Source of the DNA: Zoroaster sp. YZ-2022
Taxonomy: Eukaryota; Echinodermata; Asteroidea; Forcipulatida; Zoroasteridae
Reading direction: 5' to 3'
Length of the DNA stretch: 64,000 nucleotides
Assembly: GCA_029582265.1 (NCBI GenBank)
Contig: CM055834.1
Span: 744,001-808,000, forward strand
In this document: positions 44,773 through 56,066 of the stretch, one piece after another
Numbering within the stretch: position 1 is the stretch's first letter
Layout of the letters: the number at the start of each line of letters is the position of its first letter
The notes under the pieces: model-generated
Told to the model about the DNA's origin: nothing
The model's database searches: none
What the model saw: only the letters and a program-made list of their open reading frames with translations
Translations under genes and position numbers: made by a program

Positions 44773-44972
44773 AAAAATAACAACTTTACGGTTCATAATT
44801 GGCTGGAAGATCTTCAGAGCTGTTGTACATTTACATGTAGGTCTGTAGTAGTTGAAACTTGTTTTTAGGGGCTAATTATAGGCCCTTGCAAACAAGTTCA
44901 AGCTAACAAATATACATGTACGGCAGCCCTGAAGATCTTCCACCCGATTTTGAACCGTGAAGTTGTTATTTT
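44773..44972. repeat. Imperfect inverted-repeat element, about 200 bp (unit 1)
   Basis: AAAATAACAACTTTACGGTTC...GGAAGATCTTC at the left pairs with GAAGATCTTCCACCCG...GAACCGTGAAGTTGTTATTTT at the right; further pairing around ACATGTA and AACTTGTTT. The same element is in unit 2 at 60475-60673. A fold-back MITE that predates the duplication. Confidence 0.75.
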
Positions 44973-45395
44973 AGGCTCTTGACATCGCACTGGGATAAAA
45001 TTCCTGTTCTTACATTGTGGCCCCATGTGATTTTGTGGCATTTCAGAATGATTGACAGCAGGATTATTACTGAGTCATTTGTTGAACGCTATGCTTTGTG
45101 TCTTACAGTAACATTAGATCCCTTTGTCAGTAAACAGTGAATGTGGACCTTCTATAAATGAGAACTACCAACTTGAACCATTCATTACTGAAAGTAGCAG
45201 CCAGTAGTCTAGTTTCGTGATTTTGTTAGGGGCATTCTTTTTGTTCATATTACTTTTGTAATATTTTTAAAGGATAAATTTGCTCATCAAATTAAACAGG
45301 GCGTCTTCAAAGTTGTTCTAAATTTTTACAGGGCATCCAAAAATCCAACAGGGCGTCCAAAAGACACCCTGCCGCATTGCTGGCTAATATCTTAT

Positions 45396-46340
45396 TGGGA
45401 TTTTAAACAAAACTACATGAATGATAAACTCAAATGTGACTTACGTGTACTGGTTATAATTAAACTGCGAATGGTCTGTAATTCCTGTAAAGATCTTTAT
45501 AACTCGGAGGACAGATGTTGTACTGATGCTGTATACCTGTATGGTACTTATGGTATCGGTGTGATCAGTTGCCTGAGACCTCAAGATATAAAGTCCAAAT
45601 GCTAAATTTGGAAGGGCTTAATATAAAAAAGGAAAGAGGTATCGGTTTGATAACATCGTCAAATAATGAACTTGTAAACCATGAAAGATACATCATTTTA
45701 AACGGCCTTTGAAATGTAATTTTATGTAGATACATATATTCCAGCAAATATCTGTTTCTGGACAGTTTAAAACAGTCTATTTTTGATCTAAAGTGAAGAT
45801 TATGCTGTTTAAATTTGAGAAAATGTAACAGTTTTTCTTCGGTTTCTGAAGAACATTTGCACCTATAACAAATGGTGTATTGGGGATTTAAAATAAAACT
45901 ACATATATGATAAACTCAAATGTGACTTACATGTACTGGTTATAATTAAACTGTGAATGGTCTGTAATTCCTGTAAAGATCTTTGTAACATGGAGGACAG
46001 ATGTTGTACTGATGCTGTATACCTGTATGGTACTGATGTACTTATGGTATCAGTGTGATCAGTTGCCTGAGACCTCAAGATATACATGTAAAGTCTAAAT
46101 ACTAAATTTGGAAGGGCTTAATATAAAAATGGAAAGAGGTATCAGTGTGATAAAATTGTCAAATAATGAACCTTTGAACCATGAAAGATACGGCACTGTA
46201 AACAGCCTATGAAATGTAATTTTATGTACATGTAGATATTCCAGCAACTATCCATGTTTCTGGACAGTTTAATACAAAATGGGAAGTCTATTTTTGATGT
46301 AAAGTGAAGATTATGATGTTTATATTTGAGAAAATGTTCA
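45396..46340. repeat. Tandem duplication of about 450 bp, unit 1 only
   Basis: Segments 45396-45815 and 45881-46340 are near copies (GTGTACTGGTTATAATTAAAC, GGACAGATGTTGTACTGATG, TTTGGAAGGGCTTAATATA). Unit 2 has one copy (61093-61560), so this arose after, or was lost since, the unit duplication. Confidence 0.85.
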
Positions 46341-46940
46341 TGTTTATCCCAGACACATGAGGGCGCTTTTTTGTGAGAGCACAACAGGAACTCAGCAGTG
46401 AAAGTGCACACTTTCAAAATCTCAAACTTTGCCCAAGAAAACAGAAGTTACTCAAATAGTTTACTGACTGATTACAAAATACTCTGTTAATAAGACAACA
46501 GCGGTGGTACAAAATTAGAGTGAGAAATTTGGTGGATGGGGGTAGGTGTGAAAAAAAACAATACCTGGGAGATCGGTAAGTGTGCTTTGGTAACTTGATT
46601 TTGTGGTTTATTTGCAGACTGAGGCACGATTTTGCCAACTGAAAATCAATATTTGGTTATGATTATTTAATGTTTATGTCCTGATTTCAGAATTTTTTAC
46701 AAATCTCCCTCTGCCTCAACATTTTCTTGAAAGAAGAGAAGTAGCCACCAAGGAAAGAAAGAAGTAGTTTGCATTGCATCCAAACCTGTAGTTTCTTGCT
46801 TGTGGGGAGTCTGTAAATCCTCCAAAATTAAACATCCAGGAGGTTCATGGGACTTTGTCCTCTAGACCAAAGGGATACCGAGGCCTGCTACCCATTTTTC
46901 AGGATTTTTTTTTTTTTTACCTTTGTCAAATCACACCCGT

Positions 46941-47563
46941 TATCTTGATTCATAGAGAGTATAAAGCATACTGGTAAAAACGGAAGGTACAAAATTAATA
47001 TAAGTATTTGGAAATGTGTACATTCATTTCAACAATTTAGTTTTCAAGAAGTATATCATTAAACTGACATGATGTTGTCATTACAAAAGGTGCTCATGTT
47101 TTTGAATAAACTACAAAAAACCGTTACCGATTGTTCAAAAAGTTGCCATCTGGCAAATTTATGAAATTTGACATAACAATTCTCATTATTTTCTGTAAGA
47201 ATACACTTTTCAGATCGATGGATAGTTGCACTGACTTTACACCAAGTAAGCTTGTTGATAATAATGCGTTAATTTGATGATCTGGGCCCACGTTCACAGA
47301 GCTGCTAAGCAGAGAACAAACAAAAGACAAAAAGTTACCATACTCGCGATAAAAATGTAACGGTGGCAGAATCGCCAAGGGAAAATTTTAATAAAATATT
47401 GGACATCTGAATGCAATTGTTATTTATATATTTAGTTATTTATTTTTATCTTAAAGTAAACTTTTGTGGGGACTCTTGCGGTTGCCTCGGACTTGGACTT
47501 GATACTTAGACTCAGGACTCAACACTGAGGACTCAGACTGAGGTTTGAAGACTAGAAAACAAG
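46941..47563. other. No gene recognised
   Basis: AT-rich sequence with a half copy of the GGGCCC-ended MITE near 47283. No counterpart found in unit 1, where 35266-35944 is also different; one or both have been replaced or diverged. Confidence 0.4.
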
Positions 47564-48032
47564 TAGGGCTGTGCTTTTTCAGATATTTTTGGAACCACAT
47601 ATCCAAAATCAAGAAACTTTGGATACCCGGATAACCGTTTTAATTTCAACAACACTTTTTTATTAATAGCGCAACAATTAATGTGGACGTTCCCTATAAT
47701 AATGTCCCCTCTATTAGCAGCTCATGGCACACACTCCCATTGCAGACATAAAGCATGCACTAATCCAATAACTGCAAACAATAGGCAAACATTGTATCAC
47801 ACTGAATCAGTTGGGGGAAAGTGTGTGGAAACTGTCCGTAGAAACATTTCTTGACAAAATAAAATTGTAAAGAGTGTAAATATTACATTATTCAAGAGTC
47901 ACAGATTTCTTATGGCACCGCTCAAATGTTAAGTCCGAAGTTTTAAAAGTCGTTAACGGGTAATTGAAACCGAAAAATGGAACCAGGTAATGACAGTATC
48001 GGTCGGGTATCCGGGTACCAAGCACAGCCTTA
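47564..48032. mobile_element. hAT-type MITE, 469 bp
   Basis: Ends TAGGGCTGTGC and GCACAGCCTTA are inverted repeats. Flanks AAAACAAG (47556-47563) and AGAACAAG (48033-48040) match 7 of 8, an 8-bp hAT-style duplication. Related to 4939-5965. Confidence 0.75.
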
Positions 48033-48817
48033 AGAACAAGCCTGACGCTAAGAGGACAGCGCATCAATCCCTAACAAATTGCATTGATACATTAGCGATG
48101 CAATTGTCCTCAATTTAACATAAATGTTTATTTCAGAAATCAAATAAACACAATATATTCATTCTAATTTCACAAATTAGAGGGTCACAGGGTTTGCTTT
48201 TATGGATGTTTCATGGTGCATCCCATCTTTACTGTAATTTATCTTTATGGTTTGTTTACTGTAAAATTAATATTTGTAAACATTTGAAATGTTTATTCCT
48301 TTGAACGAAAACTAATTGTAAATTATTCAGAATATCAAATTTAACTCCACTTAAAATAATTTTTGATTTTTTTTTATTGTATAGTAATTCAACCCTTTTT
48401 GATGATTGCCAATAAACAATGCTTGTACCTTGCCATAGAGAGGTGTATTCAGATCCTCAAACTGGCTATCTGCTCCGTGCACTGCCTTTTGAGGGCATCC
48501 TTCATGCAATTAGCAGCCTGGGCATTATTACCATCACACTGGTTAGCATCTCTTTTATCCATTTACATTCAAGTGTGAACGGTTAACCAGGGAAGGCTTT
48601 TTCGCTGGATACAAAGTACCCAAACGTACACGGACTGTGTGTTCTTGTACACACAATTTTATAAATAGGTGCCATAAAGTGCTCTGGTCTTGGTAGGCTG
48701 GGTGCATTGTCACCACTAGAGGGCTACAATGTGCTCGGAATGGATATGGGCTGTTTGCTTTTATTGGAACTGATTTACAGAAGTATATTTTTCATGTACA
48801 TGTACTTGTCATCATTA

Positions 48818-49603
48818 GGCCAAAAAAAAAAGATGTTGAGTTGCCCTCCACCGACCGACCCAAAAGTGCTGAAATCTCGGGTCGGGTTTTTTTTTTTTTT
48901 TTTTTTCCCCGTCATTCATAGGCCTATTTATTAATGAAACTTACCAATTTTCTTTGTATAAAACATAATACGTTTGATTTGTGAAATTTTCCACTTTTTT
49001 TACCGGTAAATTTACCGGTACCCAAGACTCAATCTCGGCATGTTTTCAAATCGAATGGCCCCGGCCCTCACATGGTGCACTGCCTTCGCACACACTGTGT
49101 GCCAACGATTGCGACTCAAATCTACACGTTTTCCAATCGAATGGCCCCTCGCATGTTTTCCACTGGCTTCGCGCACTGTTTTGTATGTCAATGATTGCGA
49201 CTCAATCTGCACGTTTTCAAATCAAATGGCCCTTACACGTTGTGCACTGGCTCCCCGCACTGTACAATGTACGTGTGTCAACGATTGCGACTCAATCTAC
49301 ACGTTTTCAAATGGAATGGCCACTCACACGTTGCATGTTGAGCATTGCACGCAATATGGATGAATTTGCTGTGTCAGTCACAGCGAAAAGTACAACAAAA
49401 ATGCTTGGGATACTTTTATTCTGAAGCAAAATTCCTTGCTGATAGGTATACAAATGAAAAACATGGTATGTGGTTTCAGTTCCAATGCATTTCAATCTTA
49501 AAATGACAGTCAAGGAGAAAAAAAAAAAAAAAAAAATCCCGACCGACCGACCCCTTCAAATATTTTCACTGGAGGGCAACTCAACAAATTTTTTGTTTTG
49601 GCC
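48818..49603. mobile_element. Harbinger-type MITE with internal tandem array (786 bp), unit 2 only
   Basis: TTA at 48815-48817 and 49604-49606; ends GGCCAAAA...GTTGAGTTGCCCTCC and GGAGGGCAACTCAAC...TTTTGGCC. Unit 1 has the empty site (37231-37240, ATCATTAGGCTG). Inside, about 49027-49350, are four 80-90-bp repeats (CAACGATTGCGACTCAATCT, ACACGTTTTCAAAT). A 147-residue open frame crosses the array and is a consequence of the repeat. Confidence 0.8.
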
Positions 49604-49829
49604 TTAGGCTGAGCGAAATAAATGACAACAAACAAATGAGGTTATGCAATAAAGATGGACAATTTTATTAAGCAAAACCACAACAAGAAATCCAGTAATA
49701 ATAATTGCAGGAATTGAAGAAAAACAGCTTTAAAAGGTAAATATAAAATTGCTAATTAAAAAAAAAAAAAATATTGAACTGAATTTGTAATGTGAAACTT
49801 AAGTGGTACTTATATAAAGTTAATGATAA

Positions 49830-49849
49830 TGTAACACTAGAATAAGAGG
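49830..49849 (-). repeat. 20-bp remnant of the 3' LTR
   Basis: TGTAACACTAGAATAAGAGG is identical to the inner end of the right LTR (54650-54669). The next base enters pol, so the deletion joins LTR position 20 to pol. AAGAGG at the junction may be microhomology. Confidence 0.9.
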
Positions 49850-52413
49850 CGCTTGCCAGAAGTGACCCAAGTTATGACCTGTTGAATGTCCGGGTCAGAA
49901 TGTTGATGACAACGTACATCATAACCCATGTGAGAAAGTTTGTAGGAAATACCACATTGCTCAGAGTCATTTTCTTGTGGAAGTTGGTATTGAGATGAGC
50001 TAGTGTCATTAGTGGGGGTAGAGGGAATGGTATCAGTAGACTGGGGTGGAACATTTACTGAAGAACATGAGGATGTGGGGATTAAATGAGTGGGCAGGGG
50101 TTTGCTAAGCCCTAGCACGGGGACTATTTGGATGGGAGGGGAAAGATCTAGTGTTTCATGTTCGTCGGCATGGGTGGGCCTGCGAGAGAGAGCATCTGCA
50201 TTAGAATGACGATTACCATCACGATGTGTAATGAGCCAGTCATAGGGGTCTAGTTCAAGGGCCCATCGGGAACGACGACCAGTGCGGTCATTATGGACAG
50301 GCAGTTTATGCAACCCAACCAAAGGTTTATGATCGGTCATGATAGTGAATGATGTACACGCAAGATAGTGGCGAAAATGGCGTATTGATCAAACAATGGC
50401 CCAAAGTTCACGGTCATAAGTTGACCATCGCCTTTCTGCAGCAGTGAGAACGTGACTGGCATATGCAATTACTCTTTCACGGCCATTCTGCACTTGGGAT
50501 AACACTGAGCCAATAGCAGAGTGGGAAGCGTCTGTGAAAAGGATGAATGGCTTAGTAGTATCAGGGTATGCCATAATGGGCGGTTGTGTAAGTGCATCAC
50601 GGAGGGAGGTGAATGCATGTTCACAATCAGGGGTCCAATTGTAATTAACACCCTTTTGTGTTAGGCGGTGTAATGGCGCAGCAATATGTGCAAAATTCTT
50701 AACAAAACGTCTGTAATATGAACAGAGTCCGAGAAATGATCTAACCTCGGTAGGGCTACGGGGAACTGGCCATGTTTGAACACGGTCAGTGTTAGATGGA
50801 TCAGGAAGGATTCCATCCTTACTAACAACGTGTCCTAGGAAACAAACTTCTGTTCGAAGAAAGTGACATTTACTCGGTTTGAGTTTGAGATTGGCTTTCT
50901 GAAAACGGGAATGGACTTGTTCGAGGTTGGTCATATGATCGGAAAATGAATTACCGACGATTATGACGTCATCTAGATAAACAAGGCATGATGACCAGTG
51001 TAATCTATGCAGAACAAGTTCCATTAGTCTTTGGAATGTTGGGGGTGCATTGGTGAGTCCCATGGGCATGACTTTGAATTGGTAAAGACCGTCACCGGTG
51101 GTAAATGCAGTCTTTTCCCGGTCATCCGGATGTACAGCTACTAGCCAGTAACCACTAGACAAGTCAACTGTTGTGAAATATATCGAGCCAGAGAGGGCAT
51201 CTAGTGTATCATCAGTACGGGGGAGTGGGTGGGAGTCCTTAATGGTGACCTTATTGAGCTTACGATAATCCACGCAAAATCTGTAACTGCCATCTTTCTT
51301 TTTGACCATGACAATGGGGGAGGACCAGGGGCTGTGACTTTCTTCAATGACGTCATTATCATAAAGGGTCTCGATTTGCTTGCGAATTTCCTGCTTAATG
51401 GCAGGTGAACTACGGTAAGCACGTTGGCGTACAGGAGACGCGTCACCGGTACGTATGCGATGGTTAATTAAGTCAGTACGACCATAATCATTGGGGCTAG
51501 TGCTAAACACATCAGAATATCGCCGGAGAAGATTTTCAACTTCCTTAAGTTGAGATGGGGAAATATTGGCTTTAGATAAATCTACAGGAGGTAGAGGGGC
51601 TTGCCGAACGCTCGACACTTGGGCGGCTGAGGAAGGGGAGTCTAATAGGCTATATTCACTATGGGTGTCATCAGAGACGGAGAAAAACTGTCCAATGTGA
51701 GTGCCAGGATGGAGATGAATATCATCCAAAGTGGGGTTCATAATGCGAACAGTGGTTTGTCCATCATACACAGAGGAAAGTGTACGAGCCATGGCAAGAC
51801 TAGAGTCACGGGTACTATAGTTGGGCTCAAAAACACCAATATAACCACTGGGAAGGTAATCAAGAACTGGGGATTCAAGGTATACAGGGATGTTAATTTC
51901 AGACATGGCAGGAAATGTGACTGGTGACAAAACCTGAACATTACAACAAATTGGGGCATCACGGGGAAAATGTACTAACGGAATGGATTGATTGCCAATT
52001 TCAGCTGTGCCAGTACGTAAATTAATGGACATTTGATGGGCACAGAAAAAGTCCCACCCAAGACGAAATTTCCTGGTAATACCACGCACGACTTGGAATG
52101 TATGGGACACGGTGGAGTTCCCAATACGAAGGGTGATAGATATTTGGCCAATAGTATCCATTGGTTGACCCGTGACAGAGAGTGTGTTGATGAAAACTTT
52201 AGTGAGGGGCTTCCGTTTAAGATGGGGAATTCGCATACGGAGATCATCACTAATCAGTGAAACATCAGCTCCCGTGTCCAAAAATGCATGCATATTGGCA
52301 TCCTCCACAACGACAGGAATAAAGGATTGTGGTTGTGAAGGAGGGGCTGGTGAACACAGGGTAGATGAGCTATCACAAGAGAGTGGTTGTAAGGGTACAG
52401 CGAGTGGGGTCAC
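49837..52413 (-). pseudogene. pol: Ty3/gypsy pol: protease, reverse transcriptase, RNase H (no integrase)
   Basis: From the right: aspartic protease FLDTGADVSLIS (about residue 44-55 of the open segment), reverse transcriptase with YRFCVDYRKLNKVT, TTVDLSSGYW and the YLDDV active site, then RNase H with FTDAS, YDRELWAIV and, after one in-frame TGA at 50389, TDHKPLVG...DALSRR. The two segments are in the same frame with 16 codons between. The frame continues upstream of 52413 without a stop to about 52500, overlapping the gag end in another frame, as expected for gag-pol frameshifting. The C-terminus ends in LTR-derived codons because of the deletion. Order and motifs fit Ty3/gypsy. Confidence 0.9.
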
Positions 52414-52483
52414 TTGGGAAGAAGTAGTTGGCGAATGACCCGTGTCACTAACTAATTCTCGTTTCCCTGGTTCTGGGTGTGGG

Positions 52484-53655
52484 TTATAGGAGTAGGGCCC
52501 TGAATGTTACGCGTCGAGAATTTGGGCTGGAAGAGCGAGTAACAAAGTCGCGCTTATCAGATCGACGGTATGGGGAACGACCACGTGTGTCATGGCTATC
52601 ACGGCGCTCATAGCTATTGCGGCGATCATGGTAATCACGGCGGTCAGAATTATTGTGACGATCGCGGCTATCATGGCGAACGTAGCTGTCGCGGCGATCA
52701 CGGCTATTGTGGCGGTCGTAGTTGTCATGGCGATCACGACTATCGCGGCGGCTGTAGCTGTCACGGCTATCATGGCGACCATGGGTATAACGATGTTCAC
52801 GGCTATCGCGGTAGTCGTAGCTATCATGGCGATCACGGCTATCGCAGCGGCTGTAGCTGTCACGGCGGTCGTAGCTATCACGGCGAGAGCGGGGACTATC
52901 ATGGCGGGAAGGACGAGACCGTGAAGGGGAGGGGGAATTATGGCGGCGACGTAAGTCTGATTGTAATTCATCAAGACATAAATCAAGTTTTTGGAACAGT
53001 CGATGTAAGGATTGGTCTACCAAGTTGACAGAGGGAGGAGGGATGGTAGGGGAAGATAAGATGAAGGGGGAAATGTAGGATTGGCGGATAGCGATGATAG
53101 CGCAATTTGGCTGGCGTCATGGGCGCGCTCTATTCGCGTTGCAATTTGGAGGGCAACGGGCAGAGTTGTGGCACCTTGTTCGTGGACTTTAAGCTGCAAT
53201 TACGGGGATAAACCAGCAACAAATCGGCGAAACGCTTCACCGTTTTTGGCTGTTTGATCATAGTTAGGGAATGCCTGATGTACCAAATGATGTCCGCGGC
53301 AAAAACCTCAAGTGCTTCACCGGGGAGACGGGGGCGGGCATTAACACATGATTGAAATGTAGTAATAGAGTGATGCTTAACAAAGACTGAGTTTAAAGCG
53401 GACTTTACCTTATCATAATCTGCCTTTACCGCATCGGACAAACTGTCCCATAAGGTAAATGCTGCTCCGCTTAATTTAGCAGGCAGGAGTGTAGCAAGGT
53501 GGGGCTCATTCATGTGGGGGTTAGCATTAATGGCTACCTCGAGCCGGCGGCACCAGATTAAAATCTTTGGAGCCGTCACCAGAAAATGGGGCAGGAAGGT
53601 CTGTTTTAAAATAGTGCACAGGTGAAGTGGAACTAGTGGGTGGGGGCGGCATGAT
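52484..53655 (-). pseudogene. gag: Ty3/gypsy gag with Arg/Asp/Ser-repeat tail, frameshifted
   Basis: Likely start near 53655 (MPPPPTSSTSPV, then PFSGDGSKDFNL). The capsid-like part continues in a second frame from about 53550 (RRLEVAINANPHMNEPHLAT; GAAFTLWDSL). Another break near 53200 leads to a 179-residue C-terminal frame (53023-52484) built of RRDSYDRHDSRDR-like repeats. There is no CCHC zinc knuckle; the RD/RS repeat sits where one is expected. The underlying DNA is a 15-18-base tandem repeat, which leaves several frames open. Confidence 0.75.
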
Positions 53656-54635
53656 AAGGTATAAATCAGCAACCAAAAAAAAAGAAAATGAAGATAGTAA
53701 ATAGAATAATATACCGACCGGCGATTAGCGGCAAGTAAAACAAAAATACAAACTAATGAAGTAGTGTAAAATAATACCAAAGTGAGTTTGCAATAAGGTG
53801 ATACTGTTAATGAAAGTAAAACAAAACTGATAGAAAAAAATTACAAAAGAGATGTGGAAAAAATACAAATTAAGAGGAAAAACTAGAACAAAATCTGCTT
53901 AGTGAGAACAGCGAACATGTGTAACAAACAAAACTATGCAAATGTGAAAACAAAACAATAGCAAAAGTAATACAAAATATTAAAATAAGAATGTACAAGG
54001 TAACAATAACTTGCTGTGTAAATCGTCAGCTTGGGCTGCTTCAATGGATGACAGCGCTGGAGTGGCTTGAAGATCAGCAACAAGGAACGCAGGACGTACA
54101 GCACAGGAAAAGTTTGAAGCAACTCAGAAGATATGATTATGAAGAGACGTGGAAGAGCAGGAAAAGTCTGGTGAAATCAGTAGATGGCTCAGCAGGATGA
54201 CAAATGACAGGAACAGGGTCGCAGAAGACAGGAACAGGGGCAAAGACAGGAACAGGGTAGAAGACAGGAACAGGGGACAGGAACAGTCCAAATGAAAAAC
54301 TTGAAGATTACAGTATAACAGCATATCCTGGGTGCACAGTTACTGCATACAAGCGTGGCTAGAACTCTAGGCAGCACGGCAAGGGACAGGGGCAGGACGG
54401 TGCTGAAGATACTGGGCTGTTCGGCAGGGCAATCAGAAAGAAAACATGGCGCTATAGTCCATCAGGGGAAACAAGCAACATGGAATATTGTGAAGTGAAG
54501 AAAACTTGCAGAAACTGGAGGATGACACAATCAATGTCAGCTCCAAACGTTTGCATTAAGCAAAGAATCAGTAGCGGAGATGCAAGCAATTAGCAGAAAA
54601 GGAGGGCATTCCGATGGCTTGTGGCAGGTCAAAAA

Positions 54636-54647
54636 CCGCTGCTACCA
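54636..54647 (-). other. Primer-binding site of the Ty3/gypsy element
   Basis: Minus-strand TGGTAGCAGCGG starts two bases after the 5' LTR. It is similar to the 3' end complement of initiator tRNA-Met (TGGTAGCAG...). Confidence 0.7.
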
Positions 54648-54649
54648 AA

Positions 54650-55130
54650 TGTAACACTAGAATAAGAGGGGTGCTACACGATGAAGAAATGACACACTTA
54701 CAAGAGAAGCTTCTTGGGCCGAACGAATATTTTATTTATTTGTCTGTGGCTATAACAAGAAGTACAAAATCTATTCTCATACTCAATACTGACTGTAGGG
54801 TCACAAGACTAGCAGTACAGCAGAGAGAGAGGGAGAGAGGTGTCAGAAGAGAGAGCAAGAGACGAACTGTCTTTTCTATTCTAAAGAATAACTATATATA
54901 ATCTGGATGGAACTGGTCACTTACAATAGTGGGGTATTGTGTTTGGATTATAATAGGGGAGGTCTAAGTGATAATTAAATTGGTCTAGGGGATGTCAGGG
55001 AGGTCTAAGTGATAATTAAATTGGTCTAGGGGATGTCAGTCTTGGAGACAGGGAAATTATTTTTATGACCCACTGACCCCACATGTGGTCAGTGGCCTTC
55101 AGTGTAAAGTCAACCAGATGTCAGCTTACA
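54650..55130 (-). repeat. 5' LTR of the Ty3/gypsy element (481 bp)
   Basis: Bounded by TGTAACAC on the left and GCTTACA on the right (TG...CA). A 40-bp segment (AGGTCTAAGTGATAATTAAA) is tandemly duplicated at about 54958-55038. Reads as promoter and terminator of the element. Confidence 0.85.
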
Positions 55131-56066
55131 ATAATATTAATCTTCTCTAAAATAATTTGGTCTGAGGTGCTGTAACTTTTAAGAAAAGTGAAATAAATTA
55201 TGTTTCAAAGTAATTAAAGGAGTATTTTTTCCTAAATTATAAATTGTATTGTATTGACACAATGCAATCAGCAGTAACCTCCAATTGTTCATTGTTTGAT
55301 GTTGATTCAAGGAGAGGAAGCATACTCGTATAAACAGTTTTACAGACACTACCAATGTCATATCTGCTCTAAAATCAAACTTAAAGTCAAAAGTCTGACA
55401 AATGAGATATTATTGATTCAAAGTTTTAAAATAAAATCACAACATAACATAGTCATTCCCAGTAATTTTTTTTTTTTTTTTTTTTTTTAAATTTTAATTT
55501 AAGGATTCACACAGAATGTTTATTTTCAAACCATTACACAGTATACAAATATTGACTGACTATGAATGGTACAGTAAAACCAGCCTCTCAAGTAACGTTA
55601 AATTGAATAAAAGTATAATATAAAATAGTTATATTTCCTAACAAAATTAATAAGGGTGGAGACATTTTGTTGGTGCCAGTAAATATTGTTACATAATTGA
55701 TTTTTGTCTGAACACTGTTTACATAATTATTGGGCCAAAAACATTCCTGTATTTTTTCTCAGTTCTTTGGGTGCTATAGGGCTAATCAAACACATTAACC
55801 CTCACCGGTATAAACAGTTCAGTTGACGCTACCAATGTCATACCTTCTCTAAAATCAAACTTTAAGTCAAAAGTCTGACAAATGAGATATTATTGATTCA
55901 AACTTATAAAATAAAATCACAACATAACATAAAGTCATTCACAGTAAAAAAAAATTAATTTTATTTATTTATTTTTATTTTAATTTAAGGATTCACACAG
56001 AATGTTTATTTTCAAACCATTACACAGTATACAAATATAATAATAATAATAATGTGTGGACTTATA

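Larger units (their letters stand above)
34936..46680 (+). repeat. Tandem segmental duplication, unit 1 (about 11.7 kb)
   Basis: Starts at TCCTGATTTCAGGATTTTT and ends at TTTAATGTTTATGTC, joined directly to unit 2 at 46679-46681. Matching blocks in order: 34936-35265 with 46679-46940; 35945-37340 with 48178-49700; 38771-40820 with 49701-59120 (after removing insertions); 43949-46680 with 59211-62697. Unit 1 alone keeps 40820-43948 (sulfotransferase gene 2 and a minisatellite). Could also be two haplotypes placed in tandem by the assembler. Confidence 0.85.
49830..55130 (-). mobile_element. Ty3/gypsy LTR retrotransposon, internally deleted (5301 bp), minus strand
   Basis: The 5' LTR is at the right (54650-55130, TG...CA). 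Going leftward come a PBS, gag, protease, reverse transcriptase and RNase H. The integrase and nearly all of the 3' LTR are missing: only 20 bp of LTR (49830-49849) remain, fused directly to pol. The target duplication is ATAA (49826-49829 and 55131-55134). The empty site is present in unit 1 (38892-38902), so the insertion followed the unit split. It cannot complete a cycle by itself. Confidence 0.9.

Noticed and set aside
48981..49424. 147-residue ORF on the plus strand
   Set aside because: Spans the 80-90-bp tandem array inside a MITE; repetitive and without a recognisable domain.
52507..53028. Ala/Ile/Val-rich or Gly/His-rich ORFs overlapping gag
   Set aside because: They are shadow frames of the short tandem repeat encoding the Arg/Asp/Ser tail of gag.
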